The notes under the pieces are model-generated. The model saw nothing but the letters and a program-made list of their open reading frames with translations, had not been told where the DNA came from and searched no databases. Positions 19,502 through 27,922 of a stretch of DNA of 62,552 nt are shown in pieces. Both the position numbers and the translations under genes were made by a program. The DNA is from Candidatus Atribacteria bacterium. Lineage in GTDB: Bacteria; Atribacterota; Phoenicimicrobiia; Phoenicimicrobiales; Phoenicimicrobiaceae. The first letter of the stretch is position 1. Each line of letters starts with the position of its first letter. Location: NCBI GenBank assembly GCA_003513845.1, contig DOTB01000037.1, positions 8,955 through 71,506 on the forward strand, in the 5' to 3' direction.

Positions 19502-20569
19502 CTATTTAGACATATCTAATTTGGCAGCAGTGACGAAATCTACTCCTACTTCAGGGATCCATTTGTCGAGCACTGGTTTAGTCGCTTCTTTAAAGGCATT
19601 CAATTCTGCCTCAGTAAATTCAACTACTTCCATTCCCATAGTTTTAACATAAGCGATTTGATTCAAAATCTCAGGAGTTTCTCCAAATTGTTCTTTTAAA
19701 ATATTGATAGAAATATCTCCATCAAGTCCTCTTCTTACAAAGGCTTTTTCCCACATCGCTGCTTCTTCTGCGGTTTCTTTTATAATGGTTTGTATATCTT
19801 CAGGGAAAGAATCCCATACTCTTTTATTAACACAGAAGATAAGGGGATCTACCAGATAATTCCAGTTGGTAACGTATTTATGGTATTCCCAAATCTTGAC
19901 TGGCAGAAGAACTCCATAAGGATTCTCCTGTCCGTCAACTGCTCCTTGTTGGAATCCGGTAACAGCATCTCCCCAATTCATATGAATTGGGTCTGCACCT
20001 AATTGTTTAAAGATGTCATCATATATAGGGGTAGGGCAAACCCTTAATCTTAATCCCTTCATATCTTCTACTGCTTTCACTGGCCTTACATTATTGGTTA
20101 ATTGTCTAAATCCATTTTCACCCCAGGCTAAAGCTTTTACCTGCATCTTCTCCATTTGTGCAAACATTTTTTTACCAGTTTCACCATATTCAATCTTATC
20201 TAAATTTTCGTAAGTGTTGATGAAGAAAGGCAAAGAAAATAGATTGTGCGATTTAACTACTGCAGAAGAATTTATGGTAGATTCCACAGCGAAATCTATA
20301 CTTCCTTCAGCAACTGCCTGGAACCAATTCATTTGTTTACCAGCAAGAAGTTGACTTCCAAAATATGGTTTTACAATAATCTTTCCCTCAGTTCTTTCTT
20401 TTATAAGCTCACACCATTTTACCGCACCCATTCCCCAGCCAAATGTAGGTCCTACATTTAAGGTTAAAGTGTATTCTGCTTTGGGTTTAAATTCTTGGGC
20501 ACTACTAACAGAGAAAATAATCCCCATTAGAAGCAAAACAACTAAACTTAAAATTATAATTTTTTTCAT
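19502..20569 (-). CDS. dctP: TRAP transporter substrate-binding protein (DctP)
   Basis: Extracytoplasmic solute receptor. The frame is open from 20656, but AAGGAGGAAAAAA marks ATG 20569. From there a clear signal peptide MKKIIILSLVVLLLMGIIFSVSSAQ leads the protein (355 residues in all). DctP hallmarks are GGSQLLAGK-like GSQLLAGKQMNWFQAV, MKGLRLRVCPTPIYDDIFKQLGADP (central MKGLRLRV with the conserved Arg that binds the carboxylate), GAVDGQENP and the hinge region CVNKRVWDSF. Ligand is probably a small organic acid. Placement next to dehydrogenase genes suggests a 2-oxo or hydroxy acid, or a related fermentation product (inference). Confidence 0.9.
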   Translation of the reverse strand: MKKIIILSLVVLLLMGIIFSVSSAQEFKPKAEYTLTLNVGPTFGWGMGAVKWCELIKERTEGKIIVKPYFGSQLLAGKQMNWFQAVAEGSIDFAVESTINSSAVVKSHNLFSLPFFINTYENLDKIEYGETGKKMFAQMEKMQVKALAWGENGFRQLTNNVRPVKAVEDMKGLRLRVCPTPIYDDIFKQLGADPIHMNWGDAVTGFQQGAVDGQENPYGVLLPVKIWEYHKYVTNWNYLVDPLIFCVNKRVWDSFPEDIQTIIKETAEEAAMWEKAFVRRGLDGDISINILKEQFGETPEILNQIAYVKTMGMEVVEFTEAELNAFKEATKPVLDKWIPEVGVDFVTAAKLDMSK

Positions 20570-20662
20570 TTTTTTCCTCCTTAAATTTTTAATATTAATT
20601 TTCAAATTCCTATTTTTAGTCTCGAAGCTATAAAGCTTTAAACTTTTTTCTTTCACCTCCTT

Positions 20663-21811
20663 TTACTTTATCATAGGATTTTCAATTGACTGAGCTAATT
20701 TTTCTAAAAATCTTGCAGCATCTGCTCCATCTATTACTCTATGGTCATAGGAAAGAGAGAGATAAGCTATTTCCCTTATACTGATTTTATCTTCATCAAC
20801 TACCACAGGTTTTTTAATTATTCTTCCGATTCCTAAGATTGCTACTTCTGGTGGATTAATAACTGGAGTAAATATTTCTGTTCTCATCATCCCCAGATTA
20901 GTTAGAGTAAAAGTGGAACCTTTAATATCCTCTTCAGTGATTATACTTTTTCTTGCTTTATCTACTAATTCTTTAATCTGGTCATTTATTATTTTCAAGC
21001 TTAATCTATCTGCATTTCTAATTACGGGGACTATTAATCCCTTTTCTGTATCTACAGCAATACCTATATTAACATTATTAAATATTATATATTCTTTTTT
21101 CTCAGAGTCAAAATGAGCATTAAATTTATTTAATTCTTTTAAAACTCGAGATAAGACAAAGACTAAGCCAGAAGTTATACTTACCTTATTTTCTTTCATA
21201 AGTTTTTTAAACTCACTAAAATCAACTTCTGTTGTATTGGTTAAAGTGATAGCAGTATGAAAAGATTTTGATAATCTTTCTGAGATGGTTCTTCTTAAAC
21301 CCGAAAGTTTTACTATTTTAAAATTTTCCTCTTTCGAAGTGAAAGAGAGAAAATCAAGCACATCCCTTTTTTCTATTCTTCCACCTGGCCCTGTACCTTT
21401 AATTTGTGAAAGGTTAAGATTTTTTTCTTGGGCAATTTTTTTTGCCAGAGGGGAGGCTTTTATTCGTCCACCTCTTTCAGGAGGAGCAATCTTTGTAGGA
21501 GGAATTTCTCCCCTTTCTGTAGTTTCGATTATTCTTTTTATTTCTTCCTTTTCTTTGATTTTTTCAATTTTCTCTCCTTCTTCTCCTATTATGGCAATTA
21601 CTGTTCCTACTTTTATTTCTTCCTTTTCTTTTCCAATTATTTTAAGAAGGATACCAGAAACAGGGGAAGTCACCTCATTAGTAATTTTCTCTGAAGAAAC
21701 TTCAAGGAGTGGTTCACCTTTTTTAACTTTGTCTCCTTCTTTTTTAAACCATTTTTCGATAAAACCAGATTCCATAGTTAAGCCAAATTTAGGCATTTTA
21801 ATTTCATACAT
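20663..21811 (-). CDS. 2-oxoacid/acetoin dehydrogenase E2 (dihydrolipoamide acyltransferase)
   Basis: 382 residues in three parts. A single lipoyl domain covers 1-75, with the modified lysine in SSEKITNEV. A peripheral-subunit-binding domain lies near 115-152 (ASPLAKKIAQEKNLNLSQI, GTGPGGRIEKRDV). The catalytic domain ends with SYDHRVIDGADAARFLEKL, the HxxxDG active site. It transfers the acyl group from lipoate to CoA. It follows E1-beta by nine bases. No E3 (dihydrolipoamide dehydrogenase) gene is in the cluster, so E3 must come from elsewhere. Confidence 0.9.
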   Translation of the reverse strand: MYEIKMPKFGLTMESGFIEKWFKKEGDKVKKGEPLLEVSSEKITNEVTSPVSGILLKIIGKEKEEIKVGTVIAIIGEEGEKIEKIKEKEEIKRIIETTERGEIPPTKIAPPERGGRIKASPLAKKIAQEKNLNLSQIKGTGPGGRIEKRDVLDFLSFTSKEENFKIVKLSGLRRTISERLSKSFHTAITLTNTTEVDFSEFKKLMKENKVSITSGLVFVLSRVLKELNKFNAHFDSEKKEYIIFNNVNIGIAVDTEKGLIVPVIRNADRLSLKIINDQIKELVDKARKSIITEEDIKGSTFTLTNLGMMRTEIFTPVINPPEVAILGIGRIIKKPVVVDEDKISIREIAYLSLSYDHRVIDGADAARFLEKLAQSIENPMIK

Positions 21812-21820
21812 TATATTTAC

Positions 21821-22792
21821 CTACCTTAAAACTTTCTTTACTGCATCAATTATATCTTTATAGTTAGGGGTTACGAAATCTTGAAGCTGGGGAGCAAAGG
21901 GCATAGGAACATTTTTTGCCCCCACCCGAATAATGGGTGCATCTAAATAATCGAGGGCTTCTTCTTGAACTACACTGGTAATTTCTGCCCCCCATCCAGC
22001 TCTCTTCCAGGTTTCGTGTGCTACAACCAGGTGATTGGTCTTTTTTACTGATTCAATAACTTTATTTTTATCCCAGGGAACCAGGGTTCTTAGGTCAATT
22101 ACTTCTGCACATATATCTTCTTTTTCAAGTTCTTCCGCTGCTTTTAGGGATTCATGAACCATATGAGACATTGTTACTATAGTAACATCATTACCTTCTT
22201 TTTTTATATCTGCAACTCCTAAAGGAATAGTATATTCTTCTTCGGGAACAAGACCCTTTATTTTATAAAGCATTTTATGTTCAAAACAGATAACGGGGTC
22301 ATCCCCTTTTAAAGCAGTTTTTATAAGTCCTTTTATATCGTAAGGAGTGGAAGGGATGATTACCTTTATTCCTGGTGTGTGCATAAATATAGTCTCAATA
22401 GATTCTGAATGCTGTGCTGCTGCAGAATTAGATATACCATCTGGACCTCTTAAAAGTAGATGAAGTTTTCCTTGGCCACCAGTCATATATCTGATCTTTT
22501 CTATTTGAAGAGTGATGGATTGAATGCCAGTAAACAGAAAATCAGCAAAATGAAATTCAACAATTGGTCTCATCCCTACCAGGGCAGCTCCCAGTGCAGA
22601 ACCATAAATAACCTCTTCCGATATAGGGGTGTCGAAAATTCTTTCAGGAAATTTTCCTAAAAGAGATTTATAAGCACCAAATATACCCCCTTGTTTAGCT
22701 ATATCTTCACCATAAGTAAAAATAGTGGGGTCTTTTTCCATTTCTTCCGAGATAGCTTCTCCTAAAGCTTCAGCGAAAGTTATTTCCCTCAT
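21821..22792 (-). CDS. Dehydrogenase E1 component, beta subunit
   Basis: 323-residue thiamine-diphosphate-dependent E1-beta subunit. It begins MREITFAEALGEAISEEMEK. Next come FTYGEDIAKQGGIFGAYKSL, the core EVIYGSALGAALVGMRPIVE, and a C-terminal transketolase domain (EVIDLRTLVPWDKNKVIESV, VVAHETWKRAGWGAEI). The start is preceded by AAAAGGAGGTAAAG. The small two-subunit E1 plus E2 architecture and the AcoR regulator upstream fit an acetoin dehydrogenase (AcoB-like). Pyruvate or branched-chain oxoacid substrates cannot be excluded from sequence. Confidence 0.88.
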   Translation of the reverse strand: MREITFAEALGEAISEEMEKDPTIFTYGEDIAKQGGIFGAYKSLLGKFPERIFDTPISEEVIYGSALGAALVGMRPIVEFHFADFLFTGIQSITLQIEKIRYMTGGQGKLHLLLRGPDGISNSAAAQHSESIETIFMHTPGIKVIIPSTPYDIKGLIKTALKGDDPVICFEHKMLYKIKGLVPEEEYTIPLGVADIKKEGNDVTIVTMSHMVHESLKAAEELEKEDICAEVIDLRTLVPWDKNKVIESVKKTNHLVVAHETWKRAGWGAEITSVVQEEALDYLDAPIIRVGAKNVPMPFAPQLQDFVTPNYKDIIDAVKKVLR

Positions 22793-22804
22793 CTTTACCT
22801 CCTT

Positions 22805-23785
22805 TTAATAATCATATCCGGAATCATTGACAAAAAGGTCAGTTAAAGCATCTTCATTATTTGGGACAGGACTTTCTTTGGCAAATGTAACTGCCTCTTC
22901 AATTTCTTTCTGAGCATCTTCCCATATTTTTCTCTTTTCAGTTTCATTTAGCATTTTCTCTTCTACTAATTTTTTTTCGAACTTTCTAATAGGTTCGTTT
23001 AACCAAAATTCCTCAACTTCTTTTTTATCTCTATAGAGTTCAGGGTCTCCTACAAAATGTCCTTTAATCCTATAAGTTTTGGCTTCAATCAGAGAAGGGC
23101 CCCCATCTTCTCTGGCTCTCTTTATCATTTCCTTTGCAGTTTCATAAATAGTTATTACATCATTTCCGTCTATAGTTATTCCTGGTATCCCATATCCAAC
23201 TGCTCTATCAGAAATATTTTCTATTGAGGTTGTTTCCTTTGTGGTGGCTGTGGAGGCAAATTTATTATTTTCCACTACAAAAATTACTGGAAGTTTATAA
23301 ATGGAAGCAAAATTCAAACTTTCGTGAAAAGCCCCAGTGTTTGATGCTCCATCACCAAAAAAAGCTACTACAACTTGGTCAGTTTTTTTCATTTTTATTC
23401 CTAATCCTGCCCCAACTGCTATTGGAAGGCCACCTCCTACCACCCCATTTGCCCCTAATACTCCGATAGAAAAATCTGCTATATGCATCGAACCTCCTTT
23501 CCCTTTACAATAACCTGTTGTTCTACCATAAAGTTCTGCCATCATTCTGTTAATATTTGCCCCTTTAGCAATCATATGCCCATGTCCACGGTGAGTACTG
23601 GTGATAAAATCATCTTTTCTAAGGTCAGCTATAACTCCAGTAGCAATTGCTTCTTCCCCAATGTAAAGATGAATAAAGCCAGGAAGTTCTCCTTCCAGGA
23701 ATAATTTTTCTGCCATTATTTCAAAATTTCTTATTCTTACCATTGTTTTATAAAGATTTAATAAAAAATCTTTTGGATAGGACAT
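22805..23785 (-). CDS. Dehydrogenase E1 component, alpha subunit
   Basis: 326 residues with the ThDP-binding motif GDGASNTGAFHESLNFASIY ending in VVENN. It also has the family segments STHRGHGHMIAKG near 60 and GGSMHI near 97. The GYCKGKGGSMHIAD-type stretch and length are closest to acetoin dehydrogenase alpha (AcoA). It is the first gene of the minus-strand unit E1a-E1b-E2-dctP-dctQ-dctM. The start follows ATGGAGGTAATCTTAT and lies about 45 bases downstream of a sigma-54 promoter. Confidence 0.88.
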   Translation of the reverse strand: MSYPKDFLLNLYKTMVRIRNFEIMAEKLFLEGELPGFIHLYIGEEAIATGVIADLRKDDFITSTHRGHGHMIAKGANINRMMAELYGRTTGYCKGKGGSMHIADFSIGVLGANGVVGGGLPIAVGAGLGIKMKKTDQVVVAFFGDGASNTGAFHESLNFASIYKLPVIFVVENNKFASTATTKETTSIENISDRAVGYGIPGITIDGNDVITIYETAKEMIKRAREDGGPSLIEAKTYRIKGHFVGDPELYRDKKEVEEFWLNEPIRKFEKKLVEEKMLNETEKRKIWEDAQKEIEEAVTFAKESPVPNNEDALTDLFVNDSGYDY

Positions 23786-23832
23786 ATAAGATTACCTCCA
23801 TATTTTTGTTTGACTTTCTATTAAATAAAAGA

Positions 23833-23848
23833 AGCAAATTTTATGCCA
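23833..23848 (-). promoter_or_regulatory. Sigma-54 (-24/-12) promoter
   Basis: On the minus strand TGGCAT-N5-TTGCT, with GG and GC exactly ten bases apart, matches the sigma-54 consensus TGGCAC-N5-TTGCW at all but one position. It precedes the E1-alpha gene, and the adjacent upstream gene encodes a sigma-54 activator. The pairing strongly supports function. Confidence 0.88.
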
Positions 23849-23925
23849 AGATTAATTAATTTGAGAAAAGATTATTTTATAAGGAATTTAGAAAGAAGGG
23901 TATGAATAAAAGTGTAAAATTATCA

Positions 23926-23960
23926 AAACATATTTTACATTTAATATGTAAAATATGTTT
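23926..23960. promoter_or_regulatory. 15-bp perfect inverted repeat, candidate activator-binding site
   Basis: AAACATATTTTACAT and ATGTAAAATATGTTT are separated by TTAAT. It is centred about 95 bases upstream of the -24 element, the distance expected for an enhancer site of an AcoR-type activator. It also lies just past the acoR stop and could double as its terminator, although the minus-strand U-run is weak. Confidence 0.6.
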
Positions 23961-24005
23961 ACAATAGAAGATGTTAAAGGATTTATTTTAAAGCATCGAA
24001 TTTTT

Positions 24006-25856
24006 TTAAAATTCCAATTTCTTGATATCCCATTTTTTTATATGGTTATAAACCGTGGGTCTTGAGATTCCCAGGATTTTTGATGTTTTAGAGATATTCC
24101 ATTTGGTATTCTGAAGAGTTTGTATCAAAGAATCTCTTTTAAATTTATCTATAGATTTATACAAAGAATCATTTTTTAATATAATATCAGGTAAATGAAA
24201 TTGATTTAATTCATTGCCATCACAAATATTTAATGCCCTTTCGATTATATTTTCCAGCTCTCTAACGTTTCCAGGAAAACTATAGGCGAGTAGGGGGTTG
24301 TAGAATGAATCACCTATCTTTACTATATTTTTTTGTAATTTTTGGGAAAGTTTTTCTACGAAATAATGTATTAATAGAGGAATGTCTTCATTTCTTTCGC
24401 TTAAGGGTGGAATATTGATTTGTATTACATTTAGTCTATGATATAAATCTGCTCTGAAGTTTCCATTATCTACTTCTTTTGATAAATCTTTATTAGAGGC
24501 AGCGATTACTCGAACATCTACTGGGATAGATCTTGCACCGCCGATTCTGGTGACACTTTTTTCTTGAAGGACTCTTAATAATTTTACCTGGAGATCTAAA
24601 GGGAGCTCACCAATCTCGTCAAGGAAGATGGTTCCTCCATTAGCTAATTCAAACTTTCCAGGTCTTCCTCTTCTATCTGCGCCAGTAAAACTCCCTGGTT
24701 CATATCCAAAGAGTTCACTTTCTGCGAGTTCTCGTGGTATTGCTCCACAGTTTATTACCACAAATGGTCCTTTTCTTCTTAATCCCTCATAGTGAATTGC
24801 TTGAGCAAACATTTCTTTCCCAGTACCGGTTTTTCCTAGAATTAAGACATTGGAATTAGATTTAGAAGCAATTTTGGCAATTCTGATTGCTTCTTTCAGT
24901 TTTGGGCTGTTTCCTATGATATCCGTAAAACTAAATTTTGCTTGGGCTCCGATATAGGATGTTACAAATTTCCTAACTCTGTTTATTTCTCTGAAAAAAT
25001 CGATCACCCCTGCGAATTTTCCCTCTTCATCTCTTACTATTACAGCACTCTTAATAAAATGAAGTGTTCCCATATGAGGACTATTAATAATAAACTCTCG
25101 GTCAGTATATCCTTTATGGGTCTTATAGACAGATAAAATAACCGGGTCAAAATCTACAATATCTCCCACAAATCTTCCCAATGACTTTTTGGGGTCGACA
25201 CGTAGAATTTCTCCGGCAGTATCATTCATATACAAAATTTTTGCTTCTTTATCCAGGCATAAGATACCATCTTTTATTCCTTCACTTATTATATCCAGGT
25301 ATTTTTTAGATAATTTTAAATTTTCTGATATTTCTTTCCATTTTACTTCTTTTTCTACTGCTTGAGAAAGAGAAGAAACAATCCCCAAGGCATAATCTGG
25401 ATAATCTTCTACTTTTGAGGTAAAAGAAATAAGACCACAAATATTTCCTGTAGAATCATGAATCGGAGAAGCGGCACAAGCCCACTCTTTTAGTTCTGGA
25501 AAAGTATGGTTTTGACCAACAACTTCTATATTCTTGTCGTTTTCAAGGGAAAGACTTACTGCAGTCTTTCCAAAAAATTCCTCCTTTACTACAGTACCTT
25601 CTGTAAAGACTCCCTTTCCTTCCCCCAAACAAATTATCTTTAAAACTACTCCCTCAGAATCTATAAAGGAGATAAAGAAATCTTTCTTTTTTATTTTAGA
25701 AAAAAAATTTTCTATAAGTGAAGTCATCGAGGATAACCATATCTCATTTATTTCTCTTCTTTTATGTAGTTCTTCAGGGGATATCCTTATAATTTCTAAA
25801 TTTCTTAAGTTTTTTTGATAATTAATAATTTTATTTTCTTCATTAAATTTTTTCAT
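24006..25856 (-). CDS. acoR: AcoR-type sigma-54-dependent transcriptional activator
   Basis: 616 residues: N-terminal GAF-like sensor (about 50-170, ending WACAASPIHDSTGNICG), a PAS domain (about 185-290, ILYMNDTAGEIL), then the AAA+ core. The core has Walker A GKTGTGKE, Walker B GGTIFLDEIGELPLDLQ and the sigma-54 contact loop GSFTGADRRG (the canonical GAFTGA with Ala to Ser). A Fis-type helix-turn-helix ends the protein (WNISKTSKILGISRPTVYNH). It should activate the dehydrogenase-TRAP unit immediately downstream via the sigma-54 promoter. It overlaps lplA by 14 bases and is cotranscribed with it. Confidence 0.92.
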   Translation of the reverse strand: MKKFNEENKIINYQKNLRNLEIIRISPEELHKRREINEIWLSSMTSLIENFFSKIKKKDFFISFIDSEGVVLKIICLGEGKGVFTEGTVVKEEFFGKTAVSLSLENDKNIEVVGQNHTFPELKEWACAASPIHDSTGNICGLISFTSKVEDYPDYALGIVSSLSQAVEKEVKWKEISENLKLSKKYLDIISEGIKDGILCLDKEAKILYMNDTAGEILRVDPKKSLGRFVGDIVDFDPVILSVYKTHKGYTDREFIINSPHMGTLHFIKSAVIVRDEEGKFAGVIDFFREINRVRKFVTSYIGAQAKFSFTDIIGNSPKLKEAIRIAKIASKSNSNVLILGKTGTGKEMFAQAIHYEGLRRKGPFVVINCGAIPRELAESELFGYEPGSFTGADRRGRPGKFELANGGTIFLDEIGELPLDLQVKLLRVLQEKSVTRIGGARSIPVDVRVIAASNKDLSKEVDNGNFRADLYHRLNVIQINIPPLSERNEDIPLLIHYFVEKLSQKLQKNIVKIGDSFYNPLLAYSFPGNVRELENIIERALNICDGNELNQFHLPDIILKNDSLYKSIDKFKRDSLIQTLQNTKWNISKTSKILGISRPTVYNHIKKWDIKKLEF

Positions 25857-26571
25857 ATAATTTATCCAAATTGTAAATTTTTATTACACTTTTTTCTTTT
25901 ATTTTAAGTGATAATAAGAAATTATTCAATATTTTTTCTTTTACCATATCTATATCCAGAGGAGAACAAGATGAAAGATTGGTAACTTTATTCCTCTTGC
26001 TTTTAACTGGTAATCTTATGTTTTTAGGATAATTTTCTTCCCATTTTATCACTTTTTTTAGTTTATTCAGGTCAGAGTTTACAAGAAGAGAGGCATGATA
26101 AAAAAAATTATTATTCTTAATGGCAACGGCGGATCCTAAAATTTTTCTTCCCTCTAAAAAGATCGAGCTTCTATCTTTAATTTCAAGATTTTTATGAAAA
26201 TATTTCAATCCTTCTAAAATTGTTTCGGTTACTCCTTTCGCTTCTTCTAAGATATATTTTGAAAATAGAATATTTTCTTTATTTTTACAGAAAGTTATGT
26301 TTAAATTTCCTCGGTCATGGTAGACTGTTCCTCCACCAGTAAATCTTCGAAAAATTGGGATATTCTTTTTCTTAATGTATTCAAGATTTACTTCATATTC
26401 TTCTTTCTGAAACTTCCCAATAACTACACAAGGATTATTTTGCCAGAATCTTAAGATAAAACTATCAGCCTTACATATTTCTAAAATCCTTTTTTCTATT
26501 TCGAAATTTATTTCAGGTTCAAAATTGGGGAAATCAATTAGAATTAATCTCATTTTAGAATAATGCTCCAT
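25843..26571 (-). CDS. lplA: Lipoate-protein ligase A family protein
   Basis: 242 residues of the BPL/LplA fold. The signature RRFTGGGTVYHDRGNLNITF is near residue 75, preceded by NNPCVVIGKFQ near 44, and GSAVAIKNNNFFYHASLLV lies near 145. It attaches lipoate to the E2 lipoyl domain encoded downstream, which explains its position. ATG 26571 lacks a ribosome site, while ATG 26553 (MRLILIDFP) has GGAG 12 bases upstream, so the start is uncertain. The small C-terminal accessory domain of full LplA enzymes appears short or absent; an octanoyltransferase-like role is an alternative. Confidence 0.85.
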   Translation of the reverse strand: MEHYSKMRLILIDFPNFEPEINFEIEKRILEICKADSFILRFWQNNPCVVIGKFQKEEYEVNLEYIKKKNIPIFRRFTGGGTVYHDRGNLNITFCKNKENILFSKYILEEAKGVTETILEGLKYFHKNLEIKDRSSIFLEGRKILGSAVAIKNNNFFYHASLLVNSDLNKLKKVIKWEENYPKNIRLPVKSKRNKVTNLSSCSPLDIDMVKEKILNNFLLSLKIKEKSVIKIYNLDKLYEKI

Positions 26572-26580
26572 ATAATATAA

Positions 26581-26600
26581 GGGCGCGATTCATCGTGCCC
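26581..26600. repeat. R1 palindromic repeat copy
   Basis: GGGCGCGATTCATCGTGCCC, between lplA and the preceding minus-strand gene. See the copies at 3449-3615. Confidence 0.8.
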
Positions 26601-26646
26601 TTATATTAATATTTTATTTACTTTTTGGGTTGTAATAACATTGTTA

Positions 26647-27642
26647 TTATGGGATATCTATATAGTAAATATCTATACGGGAAACTCCGCATTCAATATC
26701 TATCTCTGTTTTGAATTCTGATTCGTTGTAATTGTGGGAAATATATGTACCATTTTTCTTAATAAAGTCGTCAAGGTCTTTTACAGCAATTCCCGAATCG
26801 ATATTCACTGTTGCTCCCACATTTTTAGGTATAGCGATATCAATATTGGATGCCCCTGTATCTATAACTATTTTAGAATTATATTTTGGAATACTCAAAT
26901 TAATATTGCTTGCTCCACTTTCAATATAGAGATTTTCTACCTTAAATCTTGATAAGTTACAGTCCATATTAACGGCTCCTGTTTCTATATTTAAATCATA
27001 TATTGGTTGGTTATTTAATTTTAACTGCCACTTATTTTTAGGATTACGGAAATTTCCTTTAATAGGTGAGTGATAAATAAGGATATCAGCTTCTTTTCCA
27101 ACAATAGAGTATTTTTCAAAAGGCTCAAATTCTTTGTAACGGTAATGGGAGATACATTCATAAAGAAGGGGTGTGGATTCTCCTATATTGATAGTTCCCA
27201 CATCAAATTTTAATTTAATAGAAGCTTTTTCAATTTCAGAATATTCTTTAACTTCTGAAGATATTTCCACTGGTTGTGTTGACTCGGTTTCTGGTAAAAC
27301 TCCAATTTGTGAGGGTGTTTCCACTTCTGGAATCTTTTCAACTTCCACAGCTATTTCTCGGCTTAGAGTCTTTACTTCTCTTACTATTTCTCCTTCTAGA
27401 CCAATTCCCATATAACTTGCTACTACTCCAATAATAATTCCTAAGAATATAATTAAGGGACCCAGAAAAGAAAGACTCCTTCCTCTAAAGATTAAAGATA
27501 CCCCCCAGCTTACTAAAAGTAGTGGCCAGAGTTTAATTATATTTGACCAAACAGACCATTCTAATATATCTAAAGTATTTGCCAAAAGGATAATTCCTAT
27601 AAGTAATAAAGTGAAACCACCAATTATTCTATTTGCTTTCAT
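26647..27642 (-). CDS. Membrane protein with LiaF/toast-rack-type C-terminal domain
   Basis: 331 residues. Residues 1-85 hold three or four membrane segments with the LiaI/LiaF-like pattern (GGFTLLLIGIILLANTLDIL, LWPLLLVSWGVSLIFRGR). A charged linker follows. The C-terminal half is a beta-rich repeat region (IETGAVNMDCNLSRFKVENL, IESGASNINLSIPKYNSKIV, DTGASNIDIAIPKNVGATV), a toast-rack fold seen in cell-envelope stress proteins. The repeated GAxNxxxxxPK units are visible by eye. Likely envelope-associated; partner unknown. The start follows GAGGTGGTAAAAA. Confidence 0.75.
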   Translation of the reverse strand: MKANRIIGGFTLLLIGIILLANTLDILEWSVWSNIIKLWPLLLVSWGVSLIFRGRSLSFLGPLIIFLGIIIGVVASYMGIGLEGEIVREVKTLSREIAVEVEKIPEVETPSQIGVLPETESTQPVEISSEVKEYSEIEKASIKLKFDVGTINIGESTPLLYECISHYRYKEFEPFEKYSIVGKEADILIYHSPIKGNFRNPKNKWQLKLNNQPIYDLNIETGAVNMDCNLSRFKVENLYIESGASNINLSIPKYNSKIVIDTGASNIDIAIPKNVGATVNIDSGIAVKDLDDFIKKNGTYISHNYNESEFKTEIDIECGVSRIDIYYIDIP

Positions 27643-27922
27643 TTTTTACCACCTCGATTTTGTTAGTCGTTAGTGAATAGCAATTCGTATCGCGTATTGC
27701 GTATCGAGTATCGCGTGAAGAAAATCAGTTTTCAGTTAATAGTTGCAAGATGCAAGATAGAGAACTGTAAAGGCTTTTTCAAACTTGAAGCTTATAACTT
27801 GCAACCCAAAACCTATTAACTGGCAAACTGGCAAACTGGTTAACCGGGTAACTGGATAACTGATATCCTACCCTCTTTTCGCTATTATGCGATATACGAT
27901 TCACGAGATACGAGATACTATT
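27643..27922. repeat. Intergenic made of short word repeats
   Basis: No gene. It contains runs of near-identical words: GTATCGCGTATTGCGTATCG near 27690, AACTGGCAAACTGG and GGTTAACCGGGTAACTGG near 27810-27865, and CACGAGATACGAGATAC near 27903. The same vocabulary appears in gaps at 5355-5738, 15700-15860, 32095-32135 and 61669-61690. Confidence 0.7.
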
